Source: Algoriphagus boseongensis (GTDB lineage Bacteria > Bacteroidota > Bacteroidia > Cytophagales > Cyclobacteriaceae). Taken from it: a stretch of DNA of 64,000 nucleotides. Under the pieces are notes generated by a model, which worked only from the letters and a program-made list of their open reading frames with translations, was not told the origin of the DNA and ran no database searches. Positions 16,644 through 24,935 of this stretch are shown here, piece by piece. Made by a program: the position numbers and the translations under genes. The stretch spans positions 603,788 through 667,787 of the forward strand of contig NZ_SNYF01000005.1 in assembly GCF_004362805.1 (NCBI RefSeq), given 5' to 3'. The number at the start of each line of letters is the position of its first letter. Position 1 is the stretch's first letter.

Positions 16644-16651
16644 TATATTTG
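16644..16651 (+). promoter_or_regulatory. Bacteroidota -7 promoter box
   Basis: TATATTTG exactly matches TAnnTTTG. Transcription would start near 16657, about 19 bases before the ATG at 16676. This argues against the in-frame TTG at 16649, which lies inside the box. No clear TTG occurs at the -33 spacing. Confidence 0.55.
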
Positions 16652-16675
16652 CTGAATTTAACCTTTTCGAAATTC

Positions 16676-18343
16676 ATGAAACGAACCAGAGCACAAGAGT
16701 CAAGAGCCGCTATCGAGAGATTGTATATTACCATGCGCCATCTTTTTAACAGGGGAAGTTACAAACCCATGGGCGTTTCAGGTGAAGGATTGATCAGTGC
16801 TCTGATGACCCTAAGTCCTGAAATTTATGGATCAGTAACCGATCCGGAAAAGCTGGAATTGGATGGGCTTCTATATGTAATGGAGCGACTTCCAAAAGGG
16901 ATCGAGGAATGCAGATATGTGCGCTTGATCAGTAGAGAAGGATATGAGACTTCTCACTTGACCCCTTTGGTACCGCCCAAAAGAAAGCGCAATTGCTACC
17001 GGTTGGATGACCAGATCATGTATGTGGAAATGACTCGGGGTAGATCTGACATTTATGATATCCTGACTCACCTGACCTTTTTGTACATAGAGTCTAGGAA
17101 AATCCATAGAAACAGCACCGATCCAAAGGGGAAGATTACTTCCAACTGGACTATGCTTGAAAATTTTGTCAGAAAAGAAAAAGAAGGGGAGGAGTTTGAC
17201 ATTGAATGTGCCTCTGCCTACCTCAGTCATATCATTGGGCGAACATTTGAAGAGACCATAGCAGCGACCAAGAGATTTTCAAAAAGCTCCAATTCCAACA
17301 GCCTTTTTTCTATCGTTTACAACCTAGGAAAACTGGCAATAGAAGAAGCTTCTATGGGTTTGGATAGGGAAATAAGCTTCTCTGCCACCTTGAGAGAACG
17401 CATTGGACATCACGTGTATGGGGAACTTTGGGCAGAAAGAATCAAAGAGACCTTGCTGGAAAATGGCTTGATTTCTCGTCCTCTTCACATCATTTCCGCC
17501 AATCTGCACAGTGTCTTAAATACCATTTATGCACACCAGGCACTTGGCGCTAAAAGTTTTGAAGAAGTTGAGGCAATTGCTACTGACATCTCCTTAAAAG
17601 CTAAAAACAACCACGGAAAGAAAATCCAAGACTATGCGGAGAAGCATGGCTTTATAGACTTGCCTGATGAGTCAGGGACAAATATTGGTGTACAGATTTT
17701 TGATACTGCCCATCTGGAGAAAAATACACTGATTCCAGGAGTGGAATTGCCGAAAGACCCAGAAAAGCGTCCTGTTTTTGTAGTGATGGATTATGCCTTT
17801 GGAGAGCAAGCCTACGAATGCTTTGATGAATTGCTGAAGCCCTATTCCAAGGATGGAAGGAAATATCCCTTGAATGTAATTTCTACCTCAATCATGGGAA
17901 AGGCCGGAATACTTCATGGAGGTAAGGGAGATTTGATGGTTCCTGATTCTCATGTTTTTGAAGGGACAGCAGATAATTATCCTTTCAGAAATGAATTGAA
18001 GAAGGCTGATTTGGAAGGCTATGGTCTTGGAGTTTATCAGGGTTCTATGATCACCGTTTTGGGAACTTCCCTTCAGAACAGAGATATCCTTACCTACTTT
18101 ATGGAATCATCCTGGAAGGCTGTAGGTCTGGAAATGGAAGGTGCCCATTACCAAAAAGCAATTCAGTCGGCTTCAAAAATTAGAGGAAATATCCGCTCCA
18201 ATGTAAAAGTTCTTTACGCCTATTATGCTTCGGACAACCCGTTGGAAACAGGAAGTACACTTGCTTCCGGCGCCTTGGGGATGGATGGGGTCAAGCCAAC
18301 TTATCTGATCACCTACAAGATTTTGGAGAAACTGTTTAAATGA
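16676..18343 (+). CDS. Bacteroidota protein of unknown function with nucleoside-phosphorylase-like C-terminus
   Basis: This 555-residue cytoplasmic protein belongs, I think, to the DUF6909 group; no function is known to me. The N-terminal 330 residues are mostly helical (LYITMRHLFNRG, IIGRTFEETIAATKRF, HIISANLHSVLNTIYAHQ). The C-terminal 200 residues read like a purine-nucleosidase/phosphorylase fold: VFVVMDYAFGEQA, ISTSIMGKAGILHGGKGDLMVP split over two strands, GVYQGSMITVLGTS and the hallmark-like AVGLEMEGAHY. AMP nucleosidase has a comparable two-part build, so a nucleotide-cleaving or -sensing role is possible. The start was chosen because the alternative TTG lies within the promoter. Confidence 0.7.
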   Translation: MKRTRAQESRAAIERLYITMRHLFNRGSYKPMGVSGEGLISALMTLSPEIYGSVTDPEKLELDGLLYVMERLPKGIEECRYVRLISREGYETSHLTPLVPPKRKRNCYRLDDQIMYVEMTRGRSDIYDILTHLTFLYIESRKIHRNSTDPKGKITSNWTMLENFVRKEKEGEEFDIECASAYLSHIIGRTFEETIAATKRFSKSSNSNSLFSIVYNLGKLAIEEASMGLDREISFSATLRERIGHHVYGELWAERIKETLLENGLISRPLHIISANLHSVLNTIYAHQALGAKSFEEVEAIATDISLKAKNNHGKKIQDYAEKHGFIDLPDESGTNIGVQIFDTAHLEKNTLIPGVELPKDPEKRPVFVVMDYAFGEQAYECFDELLKPYSKDGRKYPLNVISTSIMGKAGILHGGKGDLMVPDSHVFEGTADNYPFRNELKKADLEGYGLGVYQGSMITVLGTSLQNRDILTYFMESSWKAVGLEMEGAHYQKAIQSASKIRGNIRSNVKVLYAYYASDNPLETGSTLASGALGMDGVKPTYLITYKILEKLFK

Positions 18344-18350
18344 GCAATAA

Positions 18351-18385
18351 ACAATGAGCAATGATCAATTGTCATTGCTCATTGT
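18351..18385. terminator. Perfect 14-bp hairpin between convergent genes
   Basis: ACAATGAGCAATGA (18351-18364) and TCATTGCTCATTGT (18372-18385) are perfect complements with a 7-base loop. They lie just after the stop codon of the plus-strand gene and before the convergent minus-strand gene. No strong U-tract follows on either strand, although ATTTTT occurs 12-18 bases later. A partial third copy of the unit (tgagcaat) overlaps the preceding stop codon. Confidence 0.5.
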
Positions 18386-18423
18386 CATATTCTCCATTTT
18401 TATAATATTCTAATCTTTTAATC

Positions 18424-18894
18424 TTATAATTTTTCAATCTCTACAGGAGTTGAATGCAACATTTCTAATTTCCAGCCATCGGCAGTTTTAATTGCTGTGC
18501 CACTTTCCAACCAATGAGCTTCCCGAATTACCTGCCCATTGGAAGTAACTGTGGCCCAGTTTTTATAAGCAACCCAAGCTCTGTCTCCGGATATTTTGGT
18601 TTGGATAAATTCGAATCGATTGACTCGTGTTGGGATGTTAGGTTTTGCTTTTTGACTGTCCAAATAGTTTTTGATGATTTGGTTATCCCAGATCATTCCA
18701 TCTTCCAACAAAATAAAATCCTCTGTCATGAATTCTGGGATTTTAGCAGATTCAAAACCTGAAAAAAGCCCATCAAACATGTTTTGAATCAATTGATGAA
18801 CCTGTTTTTCATCCGATTTGCTTTGGCCTTGTGCATTAAGTGAAAAAGAAATAATAAAGAATGTAGCTATTACTATTTTGTGAATTCTTGTCAT
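18424..18894 (-). CDS. Secreted SnoaL/DUF4440-like (NTF2-fold) protein
   Basis: The 156-residue protein has a signal peptide (MTRIHKIVIATFFIISFSLNAQGQ) and a single NTF2-like domain. An N-terminal helix (QVHQLIQNMFDGLFSGF) is followed by FMTEDFILLEDGMIWDN and curved strands (RAWVAYKNWATVTSNG, EAHWLESGTAIKTADGWKLEML). These domains bind small ligands or have minor enzymatic roles; no active site can be assigned. The start codon lies 16 bases after the M20 hydrolase gene, so both are probably one transcript. Confidence 0.75.
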   Translation of the reverse strand: MTRIHKIVIATFFIISFSLNAQGQSKSDEKQVHQLIQNMFDGLFSGFESAKIPEFMTEDFILLEDGMIWDNQIIKNYLDSQKAKPNIPTRVNRFEFIQTKISGDRAWVAYKNWATVTSNGQVIREAHWLESGTAIKTADGWKLEMLHSTPVEIEKL

Positions 18895-18910
18895 GGTATT
18901 TTAAAGAAGC

Positions 18911-20362
18911 TTAATATCCGGCATTCAAAGGTGGGGGTCCATCAGGAATTATTCCTTTATAAACATAATCCCCTTTTTTGGTTTTAAACTCGGCTTTGAC
19001 TTCATTTCTTAAAGTTTCGCTTTGGTACAAATCCACCATAGTCATGGCTAATGCTTTTGCAGCATAACCCATTCCCTTATGTCCAATTGACATCCCTCCA
19101 CAAGCTACCACGGCCCAAGAATGCCAAGGAGTTCCGTTAGGAGCTGTGGTTGCCGTCATTCTGATTGTGGGCACCACCCAACTCACATCACCTACGTCTG
19201 TGCTTCCCCCCATGCTGTGTTCCAGAGTTTCTTCCATGGGTTTGATTTCTGAAACTAATCCGATCTGAGGCTTACCTGTTGCTTCTTGGATTTTTTTGGC
19301 GAAATCCTGCTCCTCCTGAGTATAAGTAATCGGACCTAGGGTTTCCAAGTTTTTTTGCATAGCAGCAGATCCTGTTCGATTGACTAAAATCTCATGCACA
19401 CCTGAAACCAATTTTACTTCATGACTGACATTGGCCATGATTGCTGCACCTTCAGCCATCTTTTCCACTTGCTTCCAAACAGGCATTAACCCTTCTCTGC
19501 TTGTATCCCGAACTCTCACCCAAAGTCTGCTGTAGTCAGGTACTACGTTTACTACTTGGCCTCCATCTTGAATATGGTAATGGATCCTCACTGTAGGTTT
19601 GATGTGTTCTCGGTAGTAGTTAATTCCCGTTGTATAAAGCTCTAAGGCATCTGAAGCAGATCTTCCGTTCCAAGGATCAGCAGAAGCATGTGCGGCCTGT
19701 CCTTTAAATTCCACGATGAAATCCACTAAAGCCAAACCTTTCTGTACATCGGTTTTGGTGACGTCTTCAGGGTGCCAATCCATCATGATATCTACATCGT
19801 CCATCAATCCGGCTCGTATCATCCAGAGTTTTCCAAAGAATTTTTCCTCTGCAGGTGTGCCATAAAATCTTACCGTTCCTTGAAGTTTTCCTTCTGCAAT
19901 AAGGTCTTTGATCGCAGCGGCAGCACTCAAAGAAGCTACTCCGAATAAGTTATGCCCGCAACCATGCCCAGGAGCTCCTTCGTGGAGAGGGCTTTTGAAA
20001 GGGACTTTGTTTTGGGAAAGGCCAGGCAAACCATCAAATTCACCCATTATTCCAATGATAGGAGAACCAGATCCGTATTCCGCAACAAAGGCGGTCGGGA
20101 TTTCTCCAACTCCACGGGTGACTTTGAAGCCCATCTTTTCTGCATAGGCAGAAAGAGCTGCGGAAGATTGAGTTTCTTGGAATGCGATTTCTTCAAAAGC
20201 CCAAATTTGATCACTCAGGTTGCTCATTTCAGCAAATCGGGAATCAATAGTCTGCTGAACAGTTGCCTTGAGTGGGTCGGGTTTTGGAGCTTTTTTCTGG
20301 GCAAATACGGTACTAGAGCTTAGCAGCAATGCTCCCCCAAGTAAAATCGAAAATTTATTCAT
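18911..20362 (-). CDS. Secreted M20-family amidohydrolase, AbgB-like
   Basis: The 483-residue metal-dependent hydrolase has a signal peptide (MNKFSILLGGALLLSSSTVFAQ). It carries the M20 metal site CGHN, the GTPAEEKFFGK motif and MMDWHPED. The lid domain (VEFKGQAAHASADPWNGRSA) is followed by HYHIQDGGQVVNVVPDYSRLWVRVR in two segments. The pattern, especially the ALELYTTGINYYREHI region, is closest to AbgB, a subunit of p-aminobenzoyl-glutamate hydrolase. It therefore probably splits an N-acyl or aminoacyl amide outside the cytoplasm. No AbgA partner is present. Exact substrate uncertain. Confidence 0.85.
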   Translation of the reverse strand: MNKFSILLGGALLLSSSTVFAQKKAPKPDPLKATVQQTIDSRFAEMSNLSDQIWAFEEIAFQETQSSAALSAYAEKMGFKVTRGVGEIPTAFVAEYGSGSPIIGIMGEFDGLPGLSQNKVPFKSPLHEGAPGHGCGHNLFGVASLSAAAAIKDLIAEGKLQGTVRFYGTPAEEKFFGKLWMIRAGLMDDVDIMMDWHPEDVTKTDVQKGLALVDFIVEFKGQAAHASADPWNGRSASDALELYTTGINYYREHIKPTVRIHYHIQDGGQVVNVVPDYSRLWVRVRDTSREGLMPVWKQVEKMAEGAAIMANVSHEVKLVSGVHEILVNRTGSAAMQKNLETLGPITYTQEEQDFAKKIQEATGKPQIGLVSEIKPMEETLEHSMGGSTDVGDVSWVVPTIRMTATTAPNGTPWHSWAVVACGGMSIGHKGMGYAAKALAMTMVDLYQSETLRNEVKAEFKTKKGDYVYKGIIPDGPPPLNAGY

Positions 20363-20539
20363 GAGTAAATGAGTTGGTGGATTGTTTGGTTTACTTGGGA
20401 ATAAGTTAAGAATTGATTTGGGATTGTGGGATTTGGAATTGGAAAGTTTGATGGATTTTGCAGGTCTCTTTCAGTTTCATTGGATCAAAAAGAGGATTTT
20501 TGAAATAATTGGACTTATTTAATCGGAAAATTAAACTGC

Positions 20540-21253
20540 ATGAATTTTCATTATTTGTCCAATTTTGAGGAAATGAGCCTCAAGGGTTTTGAGTTTGTTA
20601 AGCATGACCTGAGCAAAAAACCAGACTTACTTTTTTGTGTGGCTAGTGGAGGTTCCCCTTCTGGTTTGTATAAGCTGATGGCTCAAGAGAAAAATAAGCA
20701 ACCGGACTTTTGCAGCCATTTGCGGGTGATCAAATTGGATGAATGGGGAGGGTTGGATAGAGGATCTCCATTTACTTCTGAAGAGGATGTGCAAAATAAA
20801 TTCATTCAGCCGCTCGGGATTTCTTCAGATCGGTATTGGACAATTGATCCTTTTACCCAAAATCCTGAAAAGGATTGTGAAAAAATGGAAGCCCAAATTC
20901 AAAAAGAAGGACCCATTGATATCTGTATTTTGGGAATAGGAGTGAATGGGCATATCGCCTTAAATGAACCTGCGGATAAACTTGCGCCGGATTTTCATAT
21001 CAACGAATTGGCCCAAACTTCTCTTAGCCATGGAATGCTTAAAGGTTCCGGAAATCCACCTTCTTTTGGAATGACCATGGGGATGAGAAATATTCTGCAA
21101 TCCAAAAGAATCCTTTTGTTCATAGCTGGTTCGGGCAAAAAACAAGCATTTGAAAAATTGCTCAGCCCTGAAATAAGCACCTGGTTTCCTGCCTCTTTTC
21201 TTTGGTTACATCCGAATGTGGAGGTTTTGGTCGATCAAACTGCAATAGCTTAA
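20540..21253 (+). CDS. Glucosamine/galactosamine-6-phosphate isomerase (NagB/AgaI-type)
   Basis: The 237-residue enzyme has the NagB fold. Seen are the phosphate-binding loop VASGGSPSGLYKLM, the catalytic LDEWGGLD, and ILGIGVNGHIALNEPAD with the active-site histidine. A C-terminal segment GMTMGMRNILQSKRILLFIAG is read as two parts. It deaminates and isomerises a hexosamine 6-phosphate to a ketose phosphate. The LDEWGGLD version fits galactosamine-6-phosphate isomerases slightly better than classical NagB. It stands alone between a divergent M20 gene and convergent tRNA genes. Confidence 0.85.
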   Translation: MNFHYLSNFEEMSLKGFEFVKHDLSKKPDLLFCVASGGSPSGLYKLMAQEKNKQPDFCSHLRVIKLDEWGGLDRGSPFTSEEDVQNKFIQPLGISSDRYWTIDPFTQNPEKDCEKMEAQIQKEGPIDICILGIGVNGHIALNEPADKLAPDFHINELAQTSLSHGMLKGSGNPPSFGMTMGMRNILQSKRILLFIAGSGKKQAFEKLLSPEISTWFPASFLWLHPNVEVLVDQTAIA

Positions 21254-21284
21254 AAACAAAAAAGCCTTGAAAAATCAAGGCTTT
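21252..21284. terminator. Terminator shared by the isomerase gene and the tRNA-Asp pair
   Basis: AAAGCCTTG (21261-21269) and CAAGGCTTT (21276-21284) form a 9-bp stem. The A run at 21252-21263 gives a strong U-tract for the minus-strand tRNA transcript. Its stem also lies just after the plus-strand stop codon, so it may serve both sides. Confidence 0.8.
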
Positions 21285-21287
21285 AAG

Positions 21288-21361
21288 CGGAATGGACGGG
21301 ACTCGAACCCGCGACCTCCTGCGTGACAGGCAGGCATTCTAACCAGCTGAACTACCACTCC
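21288..21361 (-). tRNA. tRNA-Asp (GTC), copy 2 in transcript order
   Basis: The 74-base minus-strand sequence folds as a tRNA. The acceptor arm is GGAGTGG/CCATTCC with discriminator G. The anticodon arm is CCTGC/GCAGG around loop CTGTCAC, giving anticodon GTC. The T arm contains GGTTCGAGTCC. The 3' CCA is not encoded. It is identical over its full length to the second copy 30 bases away. Confidence 0.95.
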
Positions 21362-21391
21362 TAATGGTTTAGCTTTTCTTTAATCTTGTTG

Positions 21392-21465
21392 CGGAATGGA
21401 CGGGACTCGAACCCGCGACCTCCTGCGTGACAGGCAGGCATTCTAACCAGCTGAACTACCACTCC
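21392..21465 (-). tRNA. tRNA-Asp (GTC), copy 1 in transcript order
   Basis: This copy is identical in sequence to the neighbouring tRNA, with the same acceptor stem, GTC anticodon and no encoded CCA. It is the promoter-proximal copy; a match to the Bacteroidota promoter lies 26-55 bases upstream of its 5' end. The 30-base spacer contains no terminator, so both are probably processed from one transcript. Confidence 0.95.
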
Positions 21466-21490
21466 GTGTTACTTCTCGTTTGAAGTGGTG

Positions 21491-21520
21491 CAAAGGTAGG
21501 AAATTGATCTTTTTTCGCAA
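21491..21520 (-). promoter_or_regulatory. Promoter of the tRNA-Asp pair
   Basis: On the minus strand, TTG (21518-21520), a 19-base spacer and TACCTTTG (21491-21498) match the Bacteroidota TTG-N19-TAnnTTTG consensus. The start of transcription would fall about 20 bases before the first tRNA. Confidence 0.8.
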
Positions 21521-21618
21521 TACCAACCGAGTACATTTTTTACTTTGCCTTCTATCTGATTCTTTATCAGCTGAATAAATTTAGATAAGATCAAGGTGAT
21601 TTGATCTGATAAAAGGGG

Positions 21619-21648
21619 TTTGTGGCAAAGCGATAATCCTTATCTTTG
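21619..21648 (+). promoter_or_regulatory. Promoter of accA
   Basis: TTTG (21619-21622), an 18-base spacer and TATCTTTG (21641-21648) match the Bacteroidota promoter consensus. The leader would be only about 17 bases. The in-frame TTG at 21646 lies in this box and therefore cannot be the start codon. Confidence 0.8.
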
Positions 21649-21669
21649 CTTCTCTCAAAAACCACGAAA

Positions 21670-22617
21670 ATGGTATTAGAATTCGAAAAACCCATTGCTG
21701 ATTTAGAGCAAAAACTTCAAGAGATGAAAGACTTGGCCAAAGGCCGAAACATTGATCTGAGCAGTGATATTGAGTCTTTAGAAGAAAAAATCCTCGCCTT
21801 GAAAAAAGAGACTTTTGAAAACCTCACCCGCTGGCAGCGAGTGCAGCTTTCCAGACATGCAGACCGTCCGTATGCATTGGATTACATTTATGAAATCACC
21901 AATGATTTCATCGAATTGCATGGGGACCGAACTGTGAAAGATGATAAAGCAATGGTTGGAGGACTAGGAGACATCGACGGGCGTACTGTGATGTTTATCG
22001 GTCAGCAAAAAGGCCGAAACACCAAACAGCGTCAAGAAAGAAATTTCGGAATGGCCAACCCTGAAGGATATAGAAAGGCACTACGCTTGATGAAAATGGC
22101 CGAGAAGTTTGGAAAGCCTATCGTAACTCTAATTGATACCCCGGGTGCATTTCCAGGTTTGGAAGCTGAAGAAAGAGGTCAGGGTGAGGCAATTGCCAGA
22201 AACCTCAAGGAAATGTTCATGCTGAAAGTACCTGTGATCTGTATTATCATCGGAGAGGGTGCTTCAGGTGGAGCTTTAGGAATTGCAATCGGTGATCGAG
22301 TTTTCATGCTTGAAAACACCTGGTATTCCGTGATTTCTCCTGAATCATGTTCTTCCATCTTGTGGAGATCTTGGGACTACAAAGAACAAGCGGCAGAAGC
22401 TTTGAAGCTTACTGCAAAAGATATGAAGCAAAATGGATTGATTGATGAAATCATTCCTGAGCCATTAGGGGGAGCCCATAAAGATTTGAAATGGATGTCT
22501 AAAACTATCAAGGAGGCAATTATTCAATCCTTGAAGGAATTGGACAAGCTTAAGCCTGAAAAAAGAATTGAGCAAAGAATTGATAAATTCTGCTCCATGG
22601 GCGTGTTTGTTGAGTAG
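21670..22617 (+). CDS. accA: Acetyl-CoA carboxylase carboxyltransferase, alpha subunit
   Basis: AccA (315 residues) forms, with AccD, the carboxyltransferase that moves CO2 from biotin to acetyl-CoA, the committed step of fatty-acid synthesis. The N-terminal helical region ([17 protein letters not shown]) and the crotonase-like core ([53 protein letters not shown]) are all present, and the length is typical. It is cytoplasmic. Start ATG 21670 follows a good promoter, and a terminator closes the gene, so it seems monocistronic. accD is not in the window. Confidence 0.97.
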   Translation: MVLEFEKPIADLEQKLQEMKDLAKGRNIDLSSDIESLEEKILALKKETFENLTRWQRVQLSRHADRPYALDYIYEITNDFIELHGDRTVKDDKAMVGGLGDIDGRTVMFIGQQKGRNTKQRQERNFGMANPEGYRKALRLMKMAEKFGKPIVTLIDTPGAFPGLEAEERGQGEAIARNLKEMFMLKVPVICIIIGEGASGGALGIAIGDRVFMLENTWYSVISPESCSSILWRSWDYKEQAAEALKLTAKDMKQNGLIDEIIPEPLGGAHKDLKWMSKTIKEAIIQSLKELDKLKPEKRIEQRIDKFCSMGVFVE

Positions 22618-22640
22618 ACGCCCCGTTTTCAATAATTAAT

Positions 22641-22676
22641 CCGAAGCAATCTCTCATGGGGTTGCTTTGGTTTTTT
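22641..22676 (+). terminator. Terminator of accA
   Basis: CCGAAGCAA (22641-22649) pairs with TTGCTTTGG (22662-22670), with one G-U pair. Six more Ts follow. It lies 24 bases after the accA stop codon and before the MBL-fold gene. Confidence 0.85.
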
Positions 22677-22700
22677 AACCCAAAAGAATAAAAACCCAAA

Positions 22701-23540
22701 ATGGAATTATACACAGTCAATACCGGATTTTTTAAGTTGGATGGAGGGGCTATGTTTGGGGTCGTACCCAAGACCCTTTGGTCAAGAACAAATCCTTCTG
22801 ATGAAAATAACCTCTGTACCTGGGCCATGCGTTGCATGTTGGCAGTAGATGGAAATCGGGTGGTTTTGATTGATAATGGAATTGGGGATAAGCAAGACGC
22901 AAAATTTTTCTCCCATTACTATCTCCATGGGGAGGATTCACTGCAAAAGAGCCTCAACAATCTGGGTGTGCATTTTACAGATATCACCGACATGTTCTTG
23001 ACCCATCTTCATTTTGATCATTGTGGGGGAGGAATTCGCTATGGATCTCATGGACAATATGAGCTCACTTTTCCTCGGGCTACCTATTGGTCAAATTCAG
23101 ATCACTGGAATTGGGCAACAAAACCTAATCCAAGGGAAAAAGCATCTTTTTTGGAGGAGAATATCATTCCTATGCAAGATCATGGAGTGGTAAAGTTTGC
23201 TGACTTGGAATCGCATTCCATTTTTGAGGGCTTTGATTTCATCACAGCGGATGGGCATACTGATAAGCAGATGCTCCCCAAATTATCCTATAAAGGGCAC
23301 ACCGTCGTTTTTATGGCGGATTTGCTTCCTTCAGTAGGTCATATTCCTTTGCCATATGTCATGGGATATGACACTCGCCCTTTACTTACTTTGAGCGAAA
23401 AACAGGCTTTTCTGGAAGAAGCAGCACGAGAGAAATATGTGCTTTTTCTTGAACACGATCCAGTTAATGAATGCTGTACCGTAAAAATGACTGAAAAGGG
23501 TGTTCGATTAGACCAAACTTTCCGATTAGATGAACTCTAA
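22701..23540 (+). CDS. MBL-fold metallo-hydrolase
   Basis: A 279-residue cytoplasmic metallo-beta-lactamase-fold hydrolase. The metal-binding motif THLHFDHCGG is at residues 101-110. Further ligands are likely in DGHTDKQ, VFMADLLP and the late histidine of FLEHDPVN. The sequence fits the broad group containing lactonases and Zn-dependent hydrolases; the substrate is not predictable. It overlaps the patatin gene by 11 bases, forming a three-gene overlapping operon with a lipid acyltransferase, so a lipid-related role is possible. Confidence 0.85.
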   Translation: MELYTVNTGFFKLDGGAMFGVVPKTLWSRTNPSDENNLCTWAMRCMLAVDGNRVVLIDNGIGDKQDAKFFSHYYLHGEDSLQKSLNNLGVHFTDITDMFLTHLHFDHCGGGIRYGSHGQYELTFPRATYWSNSDHWNWATKPNPREKASFLEENIIPMQDHGVVKFADLESHSIFEGFDFITADGHTDKQMLPKLSYKGHTVVFMADLLPSVGHIPLPYVMGYDTRPLLTLSEKQAFLEEAAREKYVLFLEHDPVNECCTVKMTEKGVRLDQTFRLDEL

Positions 23541-24339
23541 ACTTAAAATTGGAATAGCACTTTCCGGAGGAGGAATCCGAGGGATCTCGCATTTGGGCGT
23601 CCTTAAAGCCTTGAATGAGGCGGGGATTTATCCTACGAAAGTCACTGGAAGTTCAGCAGGTGCGATTGCCGGAGCAATGTATTGCAATGGGTATTCCCCG
23701 GAAGAGGTTTTGAAAATCATCATCGAAACCAATTACTTCAAATTCATGCGGCCTGCCATTTCTTGGAAGGGGATTTTGAAGATGGAATCAGTGGGAGAAT
23801 TGTTTAAAATTTATCTTCCTCATAACGACTTTAGCCAGTTAAAAACACCATTAACCGTGGCGGCTACCGATATCCGAAAAGGAAAGGTCGTTTATTTTGA
23901 TGAAGGAGAATTGATCAAACCCATTTTGGCATCTTCCTGTATTCCAGGGATGTTTGAGCCGATTCATTTTGATAAGAAATACCTGGTTGATGGGGGAGTC
24001 TTGAACAATTTACCAGTGGAACCTTTGGAAGGAATGTGTGATTTCGTAATCGGTGTGAATTGCAATCATCTTCCCGAAGAGAGTAATATCAAAAACATGA
24101 AAAGTCTGATCGAAAGATCAGTGATCATGACCATGAATTTTAATGTTTACAGCAGAAAAGCGAAGTGCGATTATTTTATCGAAGCTCCAGGATTAGGGAA
24201 ATACGGTGTTTTTGATATTAAAAAAGCCTCAGATTTATTCCAAGCTGGTTATGATGAAGCTTGTAAGGTTATCGAAGAAAATCCTTCAATTTTAGAACTT
24301 GCCAAAAAACCAACCCAAACCCAAACCGAAAAACTATGA
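23530..24339 (+). CDS. Patatin-like phospholipase (RssA/YlbK type)
   Basis: A 269-residue lipid acyl hydrolase with the Ser-Asp dyad. The oxyanion loop is SGGGIRG (residues 12-18), the nucleophile is S42 in GSSAG and the catalytic aspartate is D154 in VDGG. No signal peptide or transmembrane helix is present, so it acts in the cytoplasm or on the inner leaflet. It overlaps the MBL gene by 11 bases and the acyltransferase by four (ATGA). The neighbours suggest a deacylation-reacylation pair for phospholipids. Confidence is high for family, moderate for role. Confidence 0.9.
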   Translation: MNSKLKIGIALSGGGIRGISHLGVLKALNEAGIYPTKVTGSSAGAIAGAMYCNGYSPEEVLKIIIETNYFKFMRPAISWKGILKMESVGELFKIYLPHNDFSQLKTPLTVAATDIRKGKVVYFDEGELIKPILASSCIPGMFEPIHFDKKYLVDGGVLNNLPVEPLEGMCDFVIGVNCNHLPEESNIKNMKSLIERSVIMTMNFNVYSRKAKCDYFIEAPGLGKYGVFDIKKASDLFQAGYDEACKVIEENPSILELAKKPTQTQTEKL

Positions 24340-24896
24340 TGAAGTTGTTGTCCAAATTTATTTTTTGGATCTCAGGTTGGTCTCTTAATGCGAATTGGCC
24401 AAAAGGGGTGAAAAAAGCCGTTTTAATCGCGATTCCCCATACTTCCAATTGGGATATTCTTTATGCGCGTGCTGCATTTTACCTAATGGATATTCCAGTA
24501 AGATTTACCATCAAAAAAGAAGTGATGGTAGGCCCTTTAGGTTGGCTTCTTTCCGGCTTGGGAGCTATACCTATTGACAGAAAAAGAATTCCTGGTGGAA
24601 GAAAGCAAACCTATACCGAGGCTATGACCCAAATGCTGATCGATACTCCCGAGTTGGTAGTTATGGTAACACCTGAAGGAACAAGAAGTGCAGTCAAGAA
24701 ATGGAAAACAGGGTTTTACCACACCGCCTTAGGAGCTAATGTACCGGTTGTTGTTGGTTATTTGGATTATAAGAAAAAGGAAGCTGGAATTGGACCTGTA
24801 ATTTATCCTAATGGGGAAATGGACGCCCAAATTGAAGAAATGAAGGCTTTCGGAAGAACCGTCACAGGAAAGCATCCTGAAAAAGGAATCATCTAA
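24336..24896 (+). CDS. 1-acyl-glycerol-3-phosphate acyltransferase-like (PlsC family)
   Basis: A 186-residue acyltransferase with the HX4D catalytic motif as HTSNWD (H35, D40), the substrate motif GAIPIDRKR and the PEGTRS block near residue 110. The protein is shorter than classical PlsC and has only one weak N-terminal hydrophobic segment (LLSKFIFWISGWSL). It probably attaches an acyl group to a lysophospholipid or related acceptor. It is the last gene of the overlapping MBL/patatin/acyltransferase operon and is followed by a terminator. Confidence 0.88.
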   Translation: MMKLLSKFIFWISGWSLNANWPKGVKKAVLIAIPHTSNWDILYARAAFYLMDIPVRFTIKKEVMVGPLGWLLSGLGAIPIDRKRIPGGRKQTYTEAMTQMLIDTPELVVMVTPEGTRSAVKKWKTGFYHTALGANVPVVVGYLDYKKKEAGIGPVIYPNGEMDAQIEEMKAFGRTVTGKHPEKGII

Positions 24897-24900
24897 GAAG

Positions 24901-24935
24901 AAAGGATCAAGCCCTCTGACTTCATCCTTTTTTTT
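24901..24935 (+). terminator. Terminator of the MBL/patatin/acyltransferase operon
   Basis: AAAGGAT (24901-24907) pairs with ATCCTTT (24924-24930), followed by five more Ts. The T-tract overlaps the stop codon of the convergent ATP-grasp gene at 24934-24936. Confidence 0.7.
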
